From Paralichthys olivaceus (Eukaryota; Chordata; Actinopteri; Pleuronectiformes; Paralichthyidae), in the NCBI RefSeq assembly GCF_024713975.1, contig NC_091110.1:19941001-20005000 (forward strand): a DNA stretch of 64,000 nt, in the 5' to 3' direction. Below, one piece after another: positions 42,103 through 59,649 of the stretch; the first letter of the stretch is position 1; every line of letters begins with the position of its first letter. The notes under the pieces are model-generated. The model worked only from the letters and a program-made list of their open reading frames with translations. It ran no database searches and was not told the origin of the DNA. Both the position numbers and the translations under genes were made by a program.

Positions 42103-44580
42103 CCCCCCCCCCCCAAAAAAGACAGCCTCAGTGGGGCTGCAGCTCACTGACCTGATGATGTCACACCTGTACGTGATAAACTTTATCCATACAACACTTT
42201 GAAGACAGTCACAGAAAACTGGTGTTTATTTAGTTTTCTTCTTGTGTTGCAGGTTTAGACGTTTGTGATGTCATCTTACTGACACCCCCCCCCCCCCCCC
42301 CCCCCCCCCCCAAACACACACTGAGGGACTCTTGGAGCTGATGTTCAGTCTCCTGCAGACGTCTCTGACATCAGGACGGAGACGTTCAGTGTCTGACGAC
42401 CACAACGAGAGAAGACGTCACGAGTAACTGTGACCAACCCTCGATAGTGAGGGGGGGGGGGGGGGGGTGCTGTGCGCTAACTGCTAACTGCAACACCCCC
42501 GACTGAACATGAGGTGTGAGTGATAATTTATTATCGGCAGAAAGAGAGAATCTCTGTCCGAGGAAACATGAGCTTCTTCTTCTGCAGATTATTAAGTCGG
42601 AACATTTCACTTGTTTCAAGCTGTCGTGTCTTAAAGTTTAAATCATGTTACTGAGGGTTTGTCAGCTGACTCACCTGTGATCATGTGACCACAGGTGAGT
42701 CGCTCGGCTGCATCCTAAACTGCCGAACGTTCACATTCATCTGAAGACACAAACAGCCTCCTTGTAGCAGGTCACACACACACACACACACACACACACT
42801 CCCTGTGCAGATGTGTGTTGTTGTGTTTTCTCTCTGTACAGAACTGATCTTCATGTTTTTTATGCCAAGGATGTCGGAGCTCAGTGGGACGTGACCACAC
42901 ATATCGATGGACTTGTGTCATGTGACTTTACATAACAACTCAGATGTGACTCTGGTGCATCAGGTCTCCGTCAGTCTTCATCTTCACGTGGTCTCTGATT
43001 CAGTTGGAGACATTTTTCCAGTTTTCCTGCCTGATGTAAATAATATCTTTATTTTTATATGTGGACACGTTATTTACATTATTTACAGTGTGATGTTGTG
43101 CATGACTCACTGAGCGAGTGCACACAGACTTTTCTACATATCACACTACAGAATACAAACCAAATACAAATAAACCAATCACTGCTTTACTACCTCTGCA
43201 CCGTGTGTGGTTATTATGTCATCAATCAATCACTCAGAAATAATAAAATCATTTTAAATACTAAAAGCATAAACGTGTGTATATATGTATATATAAATAT
43301 ATGATTATATAAAATTAAGAACTGATCTGTTATCATATATTGTCTGAATATTGTTTGAAAATATTGATGAAAATAACTTTGTTTCATAACAATCCATTGG
43401 TGCGTTGCTATGACGACGACTGTATTTTCACCAAAACTGATCCGATCACAAATACAAATAAATTTCTACCTCTGTTAAATGATGTCTGTTAAAAAAAAGT
43501 TTAAAAAAAACTTCTGAACCTTTTTACAAAGTGAAGATAAATTAAATTTAAATTTACAGAACGAGTCACTTTATAAATTAATGTCTCCCGAGAATTTTAA
43601 TTTGATTAAAATCAGATTGTAAATAACAGGGAAATAAATGATCAGCTGCCTCGTGCTTTAATCAGAATCTGTAGTTTTTCCTCAGAACAGTTTTTATATG
43701 ATGAAAATAGCAGAAGTCACATTTTAACTCTATTAAACTCGATTTAAATCCTGTAGGTTTACATAACAAACATAAAACTGTCCATGTCAATGTTCTCTAA
43801 ATGTGACGGAGGTGAAATAATCCAGAATCAATCTGAGTTTATTCTGTTTATTCCTCAGATTCTGACATGACACACGTTTAGTTCTTTTTTTTTAAATAGA
43901 GTCTCAGGTGTAAACTTTGTTGGAGCAGAATCCAGCAGCGCTGAAGTAACTGGTGACTCCTTCTAATGTGACGAAACATAACCTGCTGCTGTGACGTCAT
44001 CGTGTCCATAAACCCTCACATTCAAATTCAACTCTAAACAATATCATTTACACCCCTCCCCCCAGCTTAGTGTTAGATAGATAGTTTATTGATCCCGAAG
44101 GAAATTCAAGCATCCAGTGGCAGTAACATACATTGAACATACATTTGAATTGACTTATACATTAGAGTTAACTTATAACACCGTAACCAAACGTAGAAAT
44201 TGGCCTGAGATGAATGTAAATTTAAATGTGTGCAGAGAAATTAAGCAAATTAAATTAAACATTTGTAGCAAAATTTTACTTTTACAGAGAAATTAAACAT
44301 TTGCATAGGATTTAAATATATACAGAGGAATTTAAACAATTAAAGTTAAAAAAAGTGCAGAAAATGTGCATAGAAAATAAATATAGAACTGTGTTAACAC
44401 GTGCTAATCGTCTGAACAAAAACTATAAAAACTAGAAAGTAACTGTAGAAACTTTTTTTAGTGTTGAGGACAAAGTAAGTTTAATTTCAGAATGAACTAA
44501 TAATTCAGTAATAAAACGGAACATATAATCTGATGGTTTCACACTAACTTAATATCATAATTTATATTTTTTATTTTAAA
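42103..44580. other. mfhas1 3' UTR and intergenic DNA
   Basis: No coding exon is seen. It has a poly(C) run (42284-42311), poly(G) (42450-42467), a short CA run (42775-42800) and an AATAAA at 43169 that could end the mfhas1 transcript. From 43250 it is AT-rich. Confidence 0.5.
44072..44130 (-). mobile_element. 3' tail of a non-LTR retrotransposon (minus orientation)
   Basis: GATAGATAGTTTATTGATCC followed by CGAAGGAAATTCAAG is, on the minus strand, a ...GAATTTCCTTCGGGATCAATAAACTATCTATC tail in two parts. I recognise it as the common 3' end of teleost non-LTR elements with a (TATC)n tail. The degenerate sequence up to about 44420 may be the rest of the same truncated copy. Confidence 0.55.
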
Positions 44581-44589
44581 TATAATTAC

Positions 44590-44707
44590 ATATCTCCCTG
44601 TGGTGGGGGCGCTGCTCCTCCGCTCCGCCGGGGGGCGCTGGACCTCCGGAGCCGCAGAAGAAGCGCCGCACCGCCGCGGCTCTTCCTCTTCCTCGGCGGC
44701 CTCAGAG
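44590..44707 (+). promoter_or_regulatory. rpl17: rpl17 promoter and non-coding TOP exon
   Basis: GC-rich sequence leads to CTCTTCCTCTTCCTC starting at C44680, a terminal oligopyrimidine (TOP) start typical of ribosomal protein mRNAs, which confers mTOR-dependent translation. The short exon ends at CAGAG|GTAGGA (44707). The next exon begins at about 45153. Confidence 0.75.
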
Positions 44708-45163
44708 GTAGGAGCTCAGGTTCTCACATGAAGGAAACAATCCGTCGTGAATCTGATCTAAATCTTCACCATCCTCTTCCTTCGTCCGCTCAGATTCACT
44801 CGCGCTGTTGAAAACTCTCCGCTCAGGTTGAAAGTTCTTGCTCGCGGCCTCAGATTCTGAGTTTTTAACGATGAGTCGGGTTCAGAGTGTGTCCGCCATG
44901 TTGTGAGCGTCAGAACACTGAAGCTGAACGTTTCTCAGTTTCTCTCAGTTTCTCTCCAGCTTCACTCGCTTCACTGTTTTTGGTGAAACTTGTTAAAACT
45001 GCAGTTTCTCGGTGATTCTCTGTGTGTGAGCGTGTCGCTGCAGCGAGTTGAGCTAATGCTAACTAGCATCAGAAGCAGTCTGTGTAACCTGGTGTTCTTG
45101 TTTTCATTCTTCTTGTTTTCATTCTAACCTGAAGTTTGTTTGTCTCCCACAGATTTTCTGAAA

Positions 45164-47925
<2,762 letters not shown>

Positions 47926-49960
47926 AAACCAATAAACCTGAAAAGTTGACATCACTCAAATCTCTGGGTCTTTTATTTTTTTAAACAGAACATCTCACTT
48001 CCTGTGTGATTCAAAGATTTTTTTGATGAAGAAGCTACTTCCTGTTCTGTGGTGAACTGTTCATATTATAATCAGTCAGATAACTTTTCTGGGATGATCA
48101 ATAAATTAAACCAGTAATTACTCCAGTGAAACAACGTCACATGTTTGATTCCTCATGTTCTCAAGTCTGTTAAAACAACTGTTCAGGACGACGGCTGTGA
48201 AGGAACCTGGAACATCTGTGGTGTCGAGACAAACGTTTAATTCTCTCAGAATATGAAACTAAAGCTTTTATTTTAGTTTTGTCGTCGTCTCTGATCGTCC
48301 TGAAGTCGTCCGCCTGCTGATGACATCACGTCTGATCAGCTGTGAGAGTTCAGGTCCAGACCACCGTCACAGAAACGTTTGACCCGCTCAGGTAAGAGAC
48401 AGGAAGCTGAGTGCTCAGGTAAGAGACAGGAAGCTCAGACCGCAGCAGGAGAAATACAATCAAACTAACGTTAAACCTGACGAGTACCTTCTCCACAAAC
48501 GAGTCCTGCTCCTGCAGTTAAACACATGACCACATGGAGGCGCAGTAACACCACTATGGCACAACCGTCTTCAGCTGAATAAGAATTCCTGATTATTAGT
48601 TCTAGATAATAAACAGTTGTTTCCTCCTCGTCCTGAGCAACTCTGACCAGTTAGATAATTGATTTCAGTTTCTGAACGGATGAAACTAATGAATCACTGA
48701 CGTCAAACATCAATAGTTTTATAATAAGTATAAGTAATAATTCCTGTAAATCATCCAAAGTGTTGCTTGGATATTATTTATTGATCTCTGCTGATTTTTA
48801 AATGATCCATTCAGTCAACATGTGAAACACGTGACCTGAGTTTATTTTTATTATTTCACTCAATTAAAGTTGTATTGTGAGGCAGTGTCGCCCCCTTGTG
48901 GTTTGAAACTCTACTGTTTGTTTATAACCTGAGAGAGTTTTCTCTGGATGTGATTTATATAAATACAGTTACATAAACGATTAATTTACAGTTATAACTT
49001 CAGTCATTTCCAGGGTCACCACTGTGTACTCTAGTTAGTAATCTGATTACAAGTAATGAAATCTGGATCCATTAGGAATCAAACGATTTTTTACCTCAAA
49101 GATTTTTTTTCTTGTTGGAAAATGTTCAGAACAAATTTTTAACATTTTCAGCTTTAAAAAAAAAAAAATCTCATTCCAGCTACTTCAAACTTTAATGTTA
49201 GAAAGAACTAATCTGATCACACACTTATTTTGTAATGTGATTACTCTATGTAATCTGTTTCTAAGCAACTGATTTATTAAGATCATAATTAAAATAACGG
49301 ATCACGTCACTGATGAACTAAAGCTTCTCTTCTCCTGAGCTTTCAGCTGTGTCACATATTCAGTGATTTAAAACAAAAAACAAAATGGCTGCTGATATTT
49401 AAAAGGTCAACAGATTGACCTCTGACCCCTGAACACATCAGCTGATGGCTCAGGTAGAGTTGACATTTATTCACACTGAAAATATCAAATCGAAATAATT
49501 ATTATCATTCAAATCTTTAATAAATACATTTTAAATTAGATGGAACAAAGAGCAGCTCATTATATATTCAGATCAATTGTATTATTATTATCAGTACTAA
49601 TACCACAGATAGATGGAGTGGTGATAATAGTTATAATAATAGTTATAATATTTATAATAATAGTTATAATATTCATGTAGTTATAATAATAGTTATAATA
49701 TTAATGTAGTTATAATAATAATAATAATATAATGATAATAGTTCCAGTTATAATAATATGTCTCGTCTTCTCCACTGTCTCATTTTAAAAAACTACAAAA
49801 CTTTATTTAACACAACAAACATCACAGTCAGATGTTTGTCCAATCAGGAGACTCTCTCCACCCCGGCCTCTACGTCACTGCCAGGTCAGCCAATCAGGAC
49901 AGAACACCCCCCCCCCATGCCACCTCTGCCCCGCCCCTCTGAGTGAGTCCAGTGAAACTT
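47926..49960. other. Intergenic DNA between rpl17 and nkx6.1
   Basis: No coding exon, transposon protein or RNA gene is recognised. An imperfect ATAATAGTTATAAT repeat lies at about 49625-49755. The rest looks like unique AT-rich sequence. Confidence 0.5.
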
Positions 49961-49964
49961 TGGG

Positions 49965-50440
49965 ACTGATGAGTCTGATGACTCTGGTGACTCTGGTGGA
50001 TCCGATGAGTGTGCGATGACTCTGATGAAGGTGTGAGGAGGGTGATGCTGGTGACTCTGGTGAGTGTGATGAAGATCTGATAACTCTGGTGAATCTGGTG
50101 AGCCTCTGGTGAGTCTCTGGTGAGTGTGATGAAGGTGTGATGACTCTGGTGAGCCTCTGGTGAGTGTGATGAAGATCTGATAACTCTGGTGAGTCTCTGG
50201 TGAGTGTGATGAAGGTGTGATGACTCTGGTGAGCCTCTGGTGAGTGTGATGACTCTGGTGAGCCTCTGGTGAGTGTGATGAAGGTGTGATGAGTGTGATG
50301 ACTCTGGTGAGTGTGATGAAGGTGTGATGAGTGTGATGACTCTGGTGAGTGTGATGAAGGTGTGATGAGTGTGATGACTCTGGTGAGTGTGATGAAGGTG
50401 TGATGAGTGTGATGACTCTGGTGAGTGTGATGAAGGTGTG
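49965..50440 (+). repeat. GTGA-rich minisatellite upstream of nkx6.1
   Basis: An irregular array of TGATGACTCTGGTGAGTGTG and GATGAAGGTGTGATGAGTGT units, with a CTCTGGTGAGCCTCTGGTGA variant. It ends about 260 bp before the nkx6.1 ATG. Nearly every unit contains GGTGAGT, identical to a strong 5' splice site. Confidence 0.95.
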
Positions 50441-50700
50441 AGCAGCTCAGCCTCCGGCCTCAGTGTCTCTCTGACTCCGCACAGAGAGCATCAGTTCTCG
50501 GTCCTGGTTTTGCTCTGGACGTGGATCTGCTCTGACTCGCTGTGGCTTCTCTTCCAGGTAATAGTCTGCACCGTGAACCTGGTATGTCCGGAGAGGAGCG
50601 GCTCTCAGTGTAGTTCCACCCGGACAGAGTGAGGACCGCAGGGGCCTGAGCCTCCACAGAGTCCCGCTGCAGAGCTCCAGGAGCCCGCAGAGAGGAGGGA

Positions 50701-52982
<2,282 letters not shown>

Positions 52983-53162
52983 CTGATGCGGGGATCTGTC
53001 GGTGGCGCGCACGGACACGCACCTGTGTGTGTGCGTGCGTGTGAGGACTCAGTTGTAAATACCAGAGTAACGAAGAGGAAAAGATCCGCTGTGAATAATT
53101 TATGTTAAAAACTGTTTTTGTACAGAAAAGAAAAAAACTTCATCAGTTTTTGTATCTGACGG

Positions 53163-53212
<50 letters not shown>

Positions 53213-53263
53213 ACACACACACACGCACGCACACACATACACACGCACACACATACACACACC
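53163..53263. repeat. (CA)n with ACGC/ATAC interruptions, nkx6.1 3' UTR
   Basis: About 100 bp of CA repeat with scattered interruptions lies between the stop codon and the AATAAA at 53336, so it is probably transcribed. Confidence 0.95.
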
Positions 53264-53482
53264 TGTACAGAGACTGAATCTACACGTTTTTTATTTATGT
53301 GTTCATCAGCAGGTGAATGTGATGCACTTTTATTTAATAAAAACTCAAACGTTTGATCGATTGTTTTCACGTGAATCTGAATCAAAACAACTTCGATCAT
53401 CGATTCATTCACAACGATGAACAACACGTCATCGACATGATCCATACTTATACTTACACACTTTTATTCTGCTGCACAGCGC

Positions 53483-53484
53483 AC

Positions 53485-53526
<42 letters not shown>

Positions 53527-53740
53527 TATTATTATTATTACTATTATTACTATTATAATTGTTATTATTATTGTTATCATTATCATTATTATTATTATCA
53601 TCATTATTATTATTATTATTATTATTACAATTATTATTATTATAATTGTTATTATTATTGTTGTTATTATTATCATTATTATTACTATTATTATGATTAC
53701 TATTATTATTATTATTATTACGATTACAATTATATTATTG
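53483..53740. repeat. Imperfect (ATT)n trinucleotide array
   Basis: About 85 ATT/ACT/ATC-type triplets in register, with occasional interruptions, lie just past the nkx6.1 poly(A) signal. The long tyrosine- or isoleucine-rich open frames here are repeat artefacts. Confidence 0.97.
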
Positions 53741-53759
53741 TTATGATCTTTGTTTGAAT

Positions 53760-56300
53760 TGAACAGAGAAACTCGACCCTTAATTGATTTATTATTTATT
53801 ACTGATGATTGATTATTGAACTTCACTCATGTTTTGTTTGAATCTTTGAAACGAAATGTTTTATTTTGTGAAGCAACAATAATGAGTTGATCAGAACCTG
53901 ATCAGTGATCGTGACTGAGCGTGTTTTTATTATTAATGTGAGTTTAAAGTTAAATTCGTTAAAAACAGTCAAACGCGATGAAACGATAAAAGAGGATTTC
54001 AGTTGGTTTCCTCTCCGCGGTGTTTGTGGAGAAGAAGCCGCCGCAGGACGCTCTCTGTCGGCCACAGGCTGCTGCCTGTCCCCGGTCACCACCACGGGAC
54101 GACTTTTAATAATCCCCAGGATTCTAATGATAATTACATAATGAGTGCAGTGACAATAATAATAATAATAACAATAATAATAATAATAATAGGTGTTAAT
54201 ATTCATACGTTTTCTCGTGTAAATGTCAAAATAATTTTCTTTATTGAAATGTGGACGTTTTTCAGTTTGATGAACACATCCTACTTACTATTTATATTTG
54301 TATTACTATGATGATTACTATGATTATTATTATCATTACTAGTTGTAGTACTAGTAGTATTATAACGTGGACATGTCTGGGCTCAGACGGTTCTGTTAAA
54401 GACGCTGTGATTAAACCTCAGTAACAGTTTTTTAATCAGTCAGAAATAAAAACATTTCTCTTGTATAAAATCTGAAATATAAAAATATAAATCATAAAAA
54501 TGTAAAATGTAAAAAACAAACATTCCTTTAAAAAATTCAGATTCTTTTGGAAAAATCCAGAATCTGACAGAAGAAAGTTAGATTAGATTTTTAAAAATGT
54601 ATTAAACCGACTTCAGGAACATGAGAATAAAATCTGATGCTGATTATTAATTATTGATTATTTAAATCAGTGTTTGATCTGAGGCTGTTTCTATCTTATT
54701 ATCACAGCTTCAGTTTATAAAATCATTCATGTTCATTTCGCTTCACAACAAACTCATTATAAATGAAATAATCAGCTGTAATTGATTTAATGAGAGTGAA
54801 CGAAGTTTCAAACATGAACGTGACAGTGATGACGTGTCCGACATAGACAGAAATGAATAAGATGAATAATAATAAAAAGAATAATGTTCATGATAATCTA
54901 ACAATGTAAATAACAATGTGACACAAACAGAGTCTGCAGCTTCAACAGATTCACTTTAAATCAGGATTTCAAACAACATTCGTTTTAAACAATATACATG
55001 TGTATGTATATATATATATATATATATATTTGTATGTTTATATATGTATATATGTATGTTTATATATGTATATTAGTGTATTGTGCAGTAACTGAAACAC
55101 GTCACATTAGATTTGACCTTTGACCCTCGTCACCTGAATGAATCTGTCTCATTGTGATGGTCACATTGTTCTGTCGACGCTCGACAACCATTTTGAAATT
55201 TTTACTATAAGAATGAATTCTTGTTCATACAAATATACAGATGATGTCATATCATACAGATGATGTCACACTCAAAATTAGATGATGTCATAATAACCTA
55301 CAGATTATACTGACATACTGACGATGCCACAGGTGACTTCATAATATTATGTCATACTAGTAAATAGATGATGTCAAAATAATATACAGATGATTTCATA
55401 ATGTGACGTCATACTGACATAGAGATGATGTCATACTAAGTGACATCAAACTAATACACAGATGATGTCATAATAAACAGATGATGTCACACCTATACAC
55501 AGATGATGTCATACAAACATACAGATGATGTCATATTAATACACAGGTTTAGGTCTGTACTTGTAACAGTAATAGAGTAATCGAGTATCTCTACTCTGTG
55601 GTGTTTGTACTTTTACTGGAATGAAATATGCGACTGACATCAGCCTCCGTCAGGCTCCGGTTCTCCAGACATAGGCCTGAGGCCCGAGGCCCCTGAGGGT
55701 CAGTGGCCCCCAAACCAGGGCCTCATAAAAACACTGTGGCTCATTGGAAGGTGAAATCGCTCAGAAATGTTTTATTTATACAACTTGAATGTTTCTTCTT
55801 ATTAAAGACGATCAGCTCAGTTTCATCCTCAGCTGCTGCTTCACTGAGCAAAACGATGAAAGCTTCAAAAAACCATGTTTAATAGAAAGTCACGATTTAA
55901 AAGAAGAGACGATTTGATCTGTGACTTCACCACACGCTCTTAACGTGTTCGTTTCATGACTTCATACTAAGAGTCATGTCCTGAGTGTTGACGTCCTGCA
56001 GACACCTGGGGGACACGTGTGATGTCCAGATGCTGCTGAAGGTTGATGACATCATTGATGATGGTAAAGCTGATTATCATTATTTATATGAGGAATATTA
56101 CTTTGATTCAATTTAGTTCATATTTCTTTGAATTAAATATTTTGGTAAATTTAATAAATTAATTTTATTTTCTGTGTTGTTTTGTATAAAATTTCTGTAT
56201 TTATCTATGAAATTATTTCTTTATTTCATTATTTAGTCAGTTCAGTTATTCTTTGACAGTGAAGGTGGGATTTAAATATGATCTTGTTTTCCTGACGCTC
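53760..56300. other. Gene-poor AT-rich DNA downstream of nkx6.1
   Basis: No exon is recognised. It contains (AAT)n near 54155-54192, (TA)n near 55009-55030 and the array at 55225-55550. Confidence 0.5.
55225..55550 (+). repeat. Degenerate array of ACAGATGATGTCATA units
   Basis: Around a dozen copies of ACAGATGATGTCAT(A/C) are spaced irregularly at 25-40 bp. The repeated TGATGTCA core differs by one base from a CRE. Confidence 0.8.
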
Positions 56301-56499
56301 GGTCGTCTCTCTTCGTGTCGTCTTCTCCCTCAGACCTGTTTTACCAGTAATCAGTTACCAGTAACCAGTTACCAGTAACCAGTTACCTCAGAGATAACTG
56401 AGACAGAAAATGAATCCACCTGTTGGCTGCGTGTCGGCTCCACAGCGCCACCTGTTGACTGCCTCTGAATCTTTGCCGGTGTGACTGATGTGTTAGCTG

Positions 56500-57030
56500 C
56501 TGTGTATAAAGAGCCATTGACGGCTCTCAGTTGACCATGTCCTACACGAGATTACACACAAGGACATGTGTCAGGTGGGGGGGTCTTATCTCCTGGAGCC
56601 GCCTGCAGGCCTGTGATAAGCAGCGTCTTGGGATCCTCCATTATGAGAAGCTAACAGGCCTCGCGCAGCCTCGCTGTAACCACACATTCACGGTTGAGTG
56701 GGAACATTGTACGAGCTGCACCTCACTCACACGAGATAATTCCTCCCTGAGGCATCTCGCTGCTCGCTCAGTGAAATCATCAGCCGCCCGCTGGGTCCTG
56801 GAAGAAAGTCACTGTTAATTGATGTGTCGTCCTCAGCAGCTTAATGACGAGTGTGTGAGTCGGTGAGCGAGCGTGAGGCCTCAGAGCAGGTGTGAACAGT
56901 GACTCTGAACACGGATCATCTGATGGACGAGATATAATCTGTGTTATCTGCAGCTCCCTCACCTCGCTCAAGTATTTATTCAGAGATAATCTCCTTTAAT
57001 GATGTTTCACCTCTCTCCTCTGTCTGCTGT
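56500..57030. promoter_or_regulatory. Candidate conserved non-coding block
   Basis: Repeat-free, moderately GC-rich sequence in an otherwise AT-rich desert, with GATA-type (CTTATCTCC, TGATAAGC, GAGATAATC) and homeobox-type (TTAATTGA) motifs. An open frame at 56531-56818 shows no recognisable protein motif. Conservation cannot be judged from one genome. Confidence 0.3.
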
Positions 57031-57061
57031 AAACTGCTGCTCACCATCACCTGGAGTCTCA

Positions 57062-57065
57062 CACA

Positions 57066-57152
<87 letters not shown>
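57062..57152. repeat. (CA)n microsatellite
   Basis: About 44 CA units, nearly uninterrupted. Confidence 0.97.
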
Positions 57153-57824
57153 GAACACTGAGCTGGAGGTGTGAAACAAACTCTGACTTTACGTAACTTA
57201 ACTGAAAGTGCAAAACAAACCTAATAAAATATTAACCAAACTTAAAACTTAACTAATCTTAACTCAAATCAAACTAAACTTAACTTAAAACCCAACTTAG
57301 CTACAATCTAAAATAAACTACAAATCAAACCTGACTCAGTTAAACTTAACTTATTTTTAAACAGGATATAAAATGTGGTGTTAAGTGTTTTTAACCAGTT
57401 TTAATAAAACATCTGACAGATATTAAACTTGTCAGATATGATTCATGTTCACAGCAGCGGGTGTTGGTGGACGTTCAGGATTGTGACTTCATGTTGTGAG
57501 TCCCTCTGTTGTTAGAGAAGAAAACAAGATGTCTTATTAATAATAATAATAATAATAATCACAGTGTGTCTCATTCAGTCAATAACTGATTCTAATTCTT
57601 CTTCTGTCCCAGCGTCCGGCAGCAGACTGGAACCTTTAAGTGTCTCAGAATAAAACACAAAGTGTTGTGATTAATTATGAGGCTGAAGTCGGTCGTGGCC
57701 TTGGTGAAGGAGGTGGGGGAGGGGGAGGTGAGGCGGAGCTAAGTAATGACAGAATGAGCACCGTCAGTGACTCTGGCAGTGAAACACCCTGCCCCCATCA
57801 CCCCAGTCTTTTCTTCTGAATTTT

Positions 57825-58235
57825 ATTAGCACTAGCCACGCTAAAATAACCTGTTAACACGTATCATAGTGCAGCAATAATAACCTCCTCAATCATATTT
57901 TAAAAGTCACGTCAAGGCGGCCGCGCGTAATTCATCTCTATGCAAATAGCTCTCTGTCAGCCCATTAGCCAGTTGCTACAGGGGTTTTATTAAAATGCAT
58001 TCTTCGCCACTCTCTTCGTACTCAGGACTAATAAAACACGAACCCTGCTGCACAAGAATTATAGCAACTATTAGTGTAACATATGGACAGCATGCACTCT
58101 GAAAATAAAACCAACAGATAAAGTGGCAGGGTCACGCTGCGGAGCAAACACTTAGCCAATGGCACCCAAGTAATAGATGGAGCCCAGGCTGTCTGATGCA
58201 GACCTAAAAAATCAAAGCCTGATTATACATTCATT
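57825..58235. promoter_or_regulatory. Candidate conserved non-coding element / enhancer
   Basis: About 400 bp of complex, repeat-free sequence contains an octamer ATGCAAAT (57949-57956 region), several homeobox-type cores (GTAATTCA, CCATTAGCC, ACTAATAAAA) and CCAAT-like CCAATGG. It has no open frame of note. The texture is like vertebrate developmental enhancers, and nkx6.1 is the nearest recognised developmental gene, about 5 kb away. Confidence 0.4.
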
Positions 58236-58239
58236 TACA

Positions 58240-58277
58240 CACACACACACGCATGCACACATACACACACAAGCGCG

Positions 58278-58309
<32 letters not shown>

Positions 58310-58312
58310 GTG
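58240..58312. repeat. (CA)n with GCGC interruptions
   Basis: CA repeat broken by CACGCATGC and AAGCGCGCACGC, a candidate alternating purine-pyrimidine (Z-DNA) tract. Confidence 0.9.
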
Positions 58313-58449
58313 CCAGCACAGAGTGTGTCAGTCTCATAAATTGAGACACTAAAAAGGTAATAAACTGCATTTAGGCCTTTAATGAAATTAAAACAATGGA
58401 GACAGATTCACTCACTGATGAGATGTGAACTGAGCTGAACTCATTAATA

Positions 58450-58525
58450 CACCTGCTGCACAACATGTGACACAACATGTGATACAACATGTGACACAAC
58501 ATGTGATACAACATGTCAGACAACA
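58450..58525. repeat. ACAACATGTGAT short tandem repeat
   Basis: Five or six copies of a 15-bp motif, ACAACATGTGA(C/T)AC, appear in a row. Confidence 0.85.
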
Positions 58526-59649
58526 TACAGTACAGTATGAATATCCTGCATCGTGATGTGTCGGCTTCTTTTTGATTTTATTTCTTTGCATGTTAACCAG
58601 CATCGGTATGAAATGTGAAATGTAAAGATGCTGGACTTAAAACATGCAAATAAACAGAGTAGAGATGGAGACAGGACTGAACAGAGTTGACATAGCGTCA
58701 CATTAATGTCTTATAATAAACTAACACCACCTGAACTGAGCTGGATGACTACAGACAGACATGTGGGAGTTGGCTGCTTGGTAAATGAAAGCTGGTAATA
58801 AGTTAACATCCAAGTTATCTCACAGTTAAAAAAAACAACGATGTGATGGTTTGTCAAATTCATGAAGAGGCTGCGCTCAAGCATTAGGCATGATGTCAAA
58901 GTGTTTAAGGACAAGAATGAACAGTTTAACTTTAATAAGGTTCAGTCATTTGTGTGTGTGAGGTGATTTAATACACGTGTAAGACTCAGATACACACTCG
59001 CAGTACTTGATACAGAATAAAACGTATATGTAATAATTGAACAGAGACAGTGTCATGTTTTGATTCACCCTCCTGATGTGCAGCTCATAGAGACGTCACC
59101 TCCAGTGGTGCAGGGACTGATGAGCCCCCTCCCTCCTGATTATCTGTCATTTAACGGTTTATCAAAGTCACAGGATCCTGTCATGCTTGTGTGAACGGAG
59201 GATTTTTCTATTTTATGGAGTCATTAATTTCACGTGGATCATTAGCCTCCATACAGATCCCTGTTTTGACAAATGCAGCTGGTGAATTATGCACACAATG
59301 TGCCCCCCCCCCACCCGTCGCATTACCCAAATGTGTTTGTGGGGGTGTCCGTCACTCCATTACAGCCGACCGCATGACACATGTGACCGTCGACGAGCTC
59401 CTCGCTGTGACTGAAACAACATTAAATATAATGCAGAGGGATGAGAAATGAAGTAAAGATGAACATCGTGAGACGTTATCAGGTCTTAACGGTGGATTCT
59501 GTTGTAGGTTCATGTTCTCATATTCACCACATGCTGCAGGTTCTTGTGTGGAAGGAAAACTCATCACTTCATCTGCATCCATCAAGTTTGATCTTTTTAA
59601 AACTGTTTTCATGAAAGGTTCTTTAAGTGAAGTCAAAGGTGAAGGACAA

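Noticed and set aside
53353..53826. Long open frames rich in tyrosine (+) or isoleucine (-)
   Set aside because: They are translations of the (ATT)n array and have no start context, splice sites or family motif.
56531..56818. 95-codon open frame in the nkx6.1 desert
   Set aside because: No recognisable domain, no flanking splice sites that fit, and likely regulatory DNA; not called as a gene.
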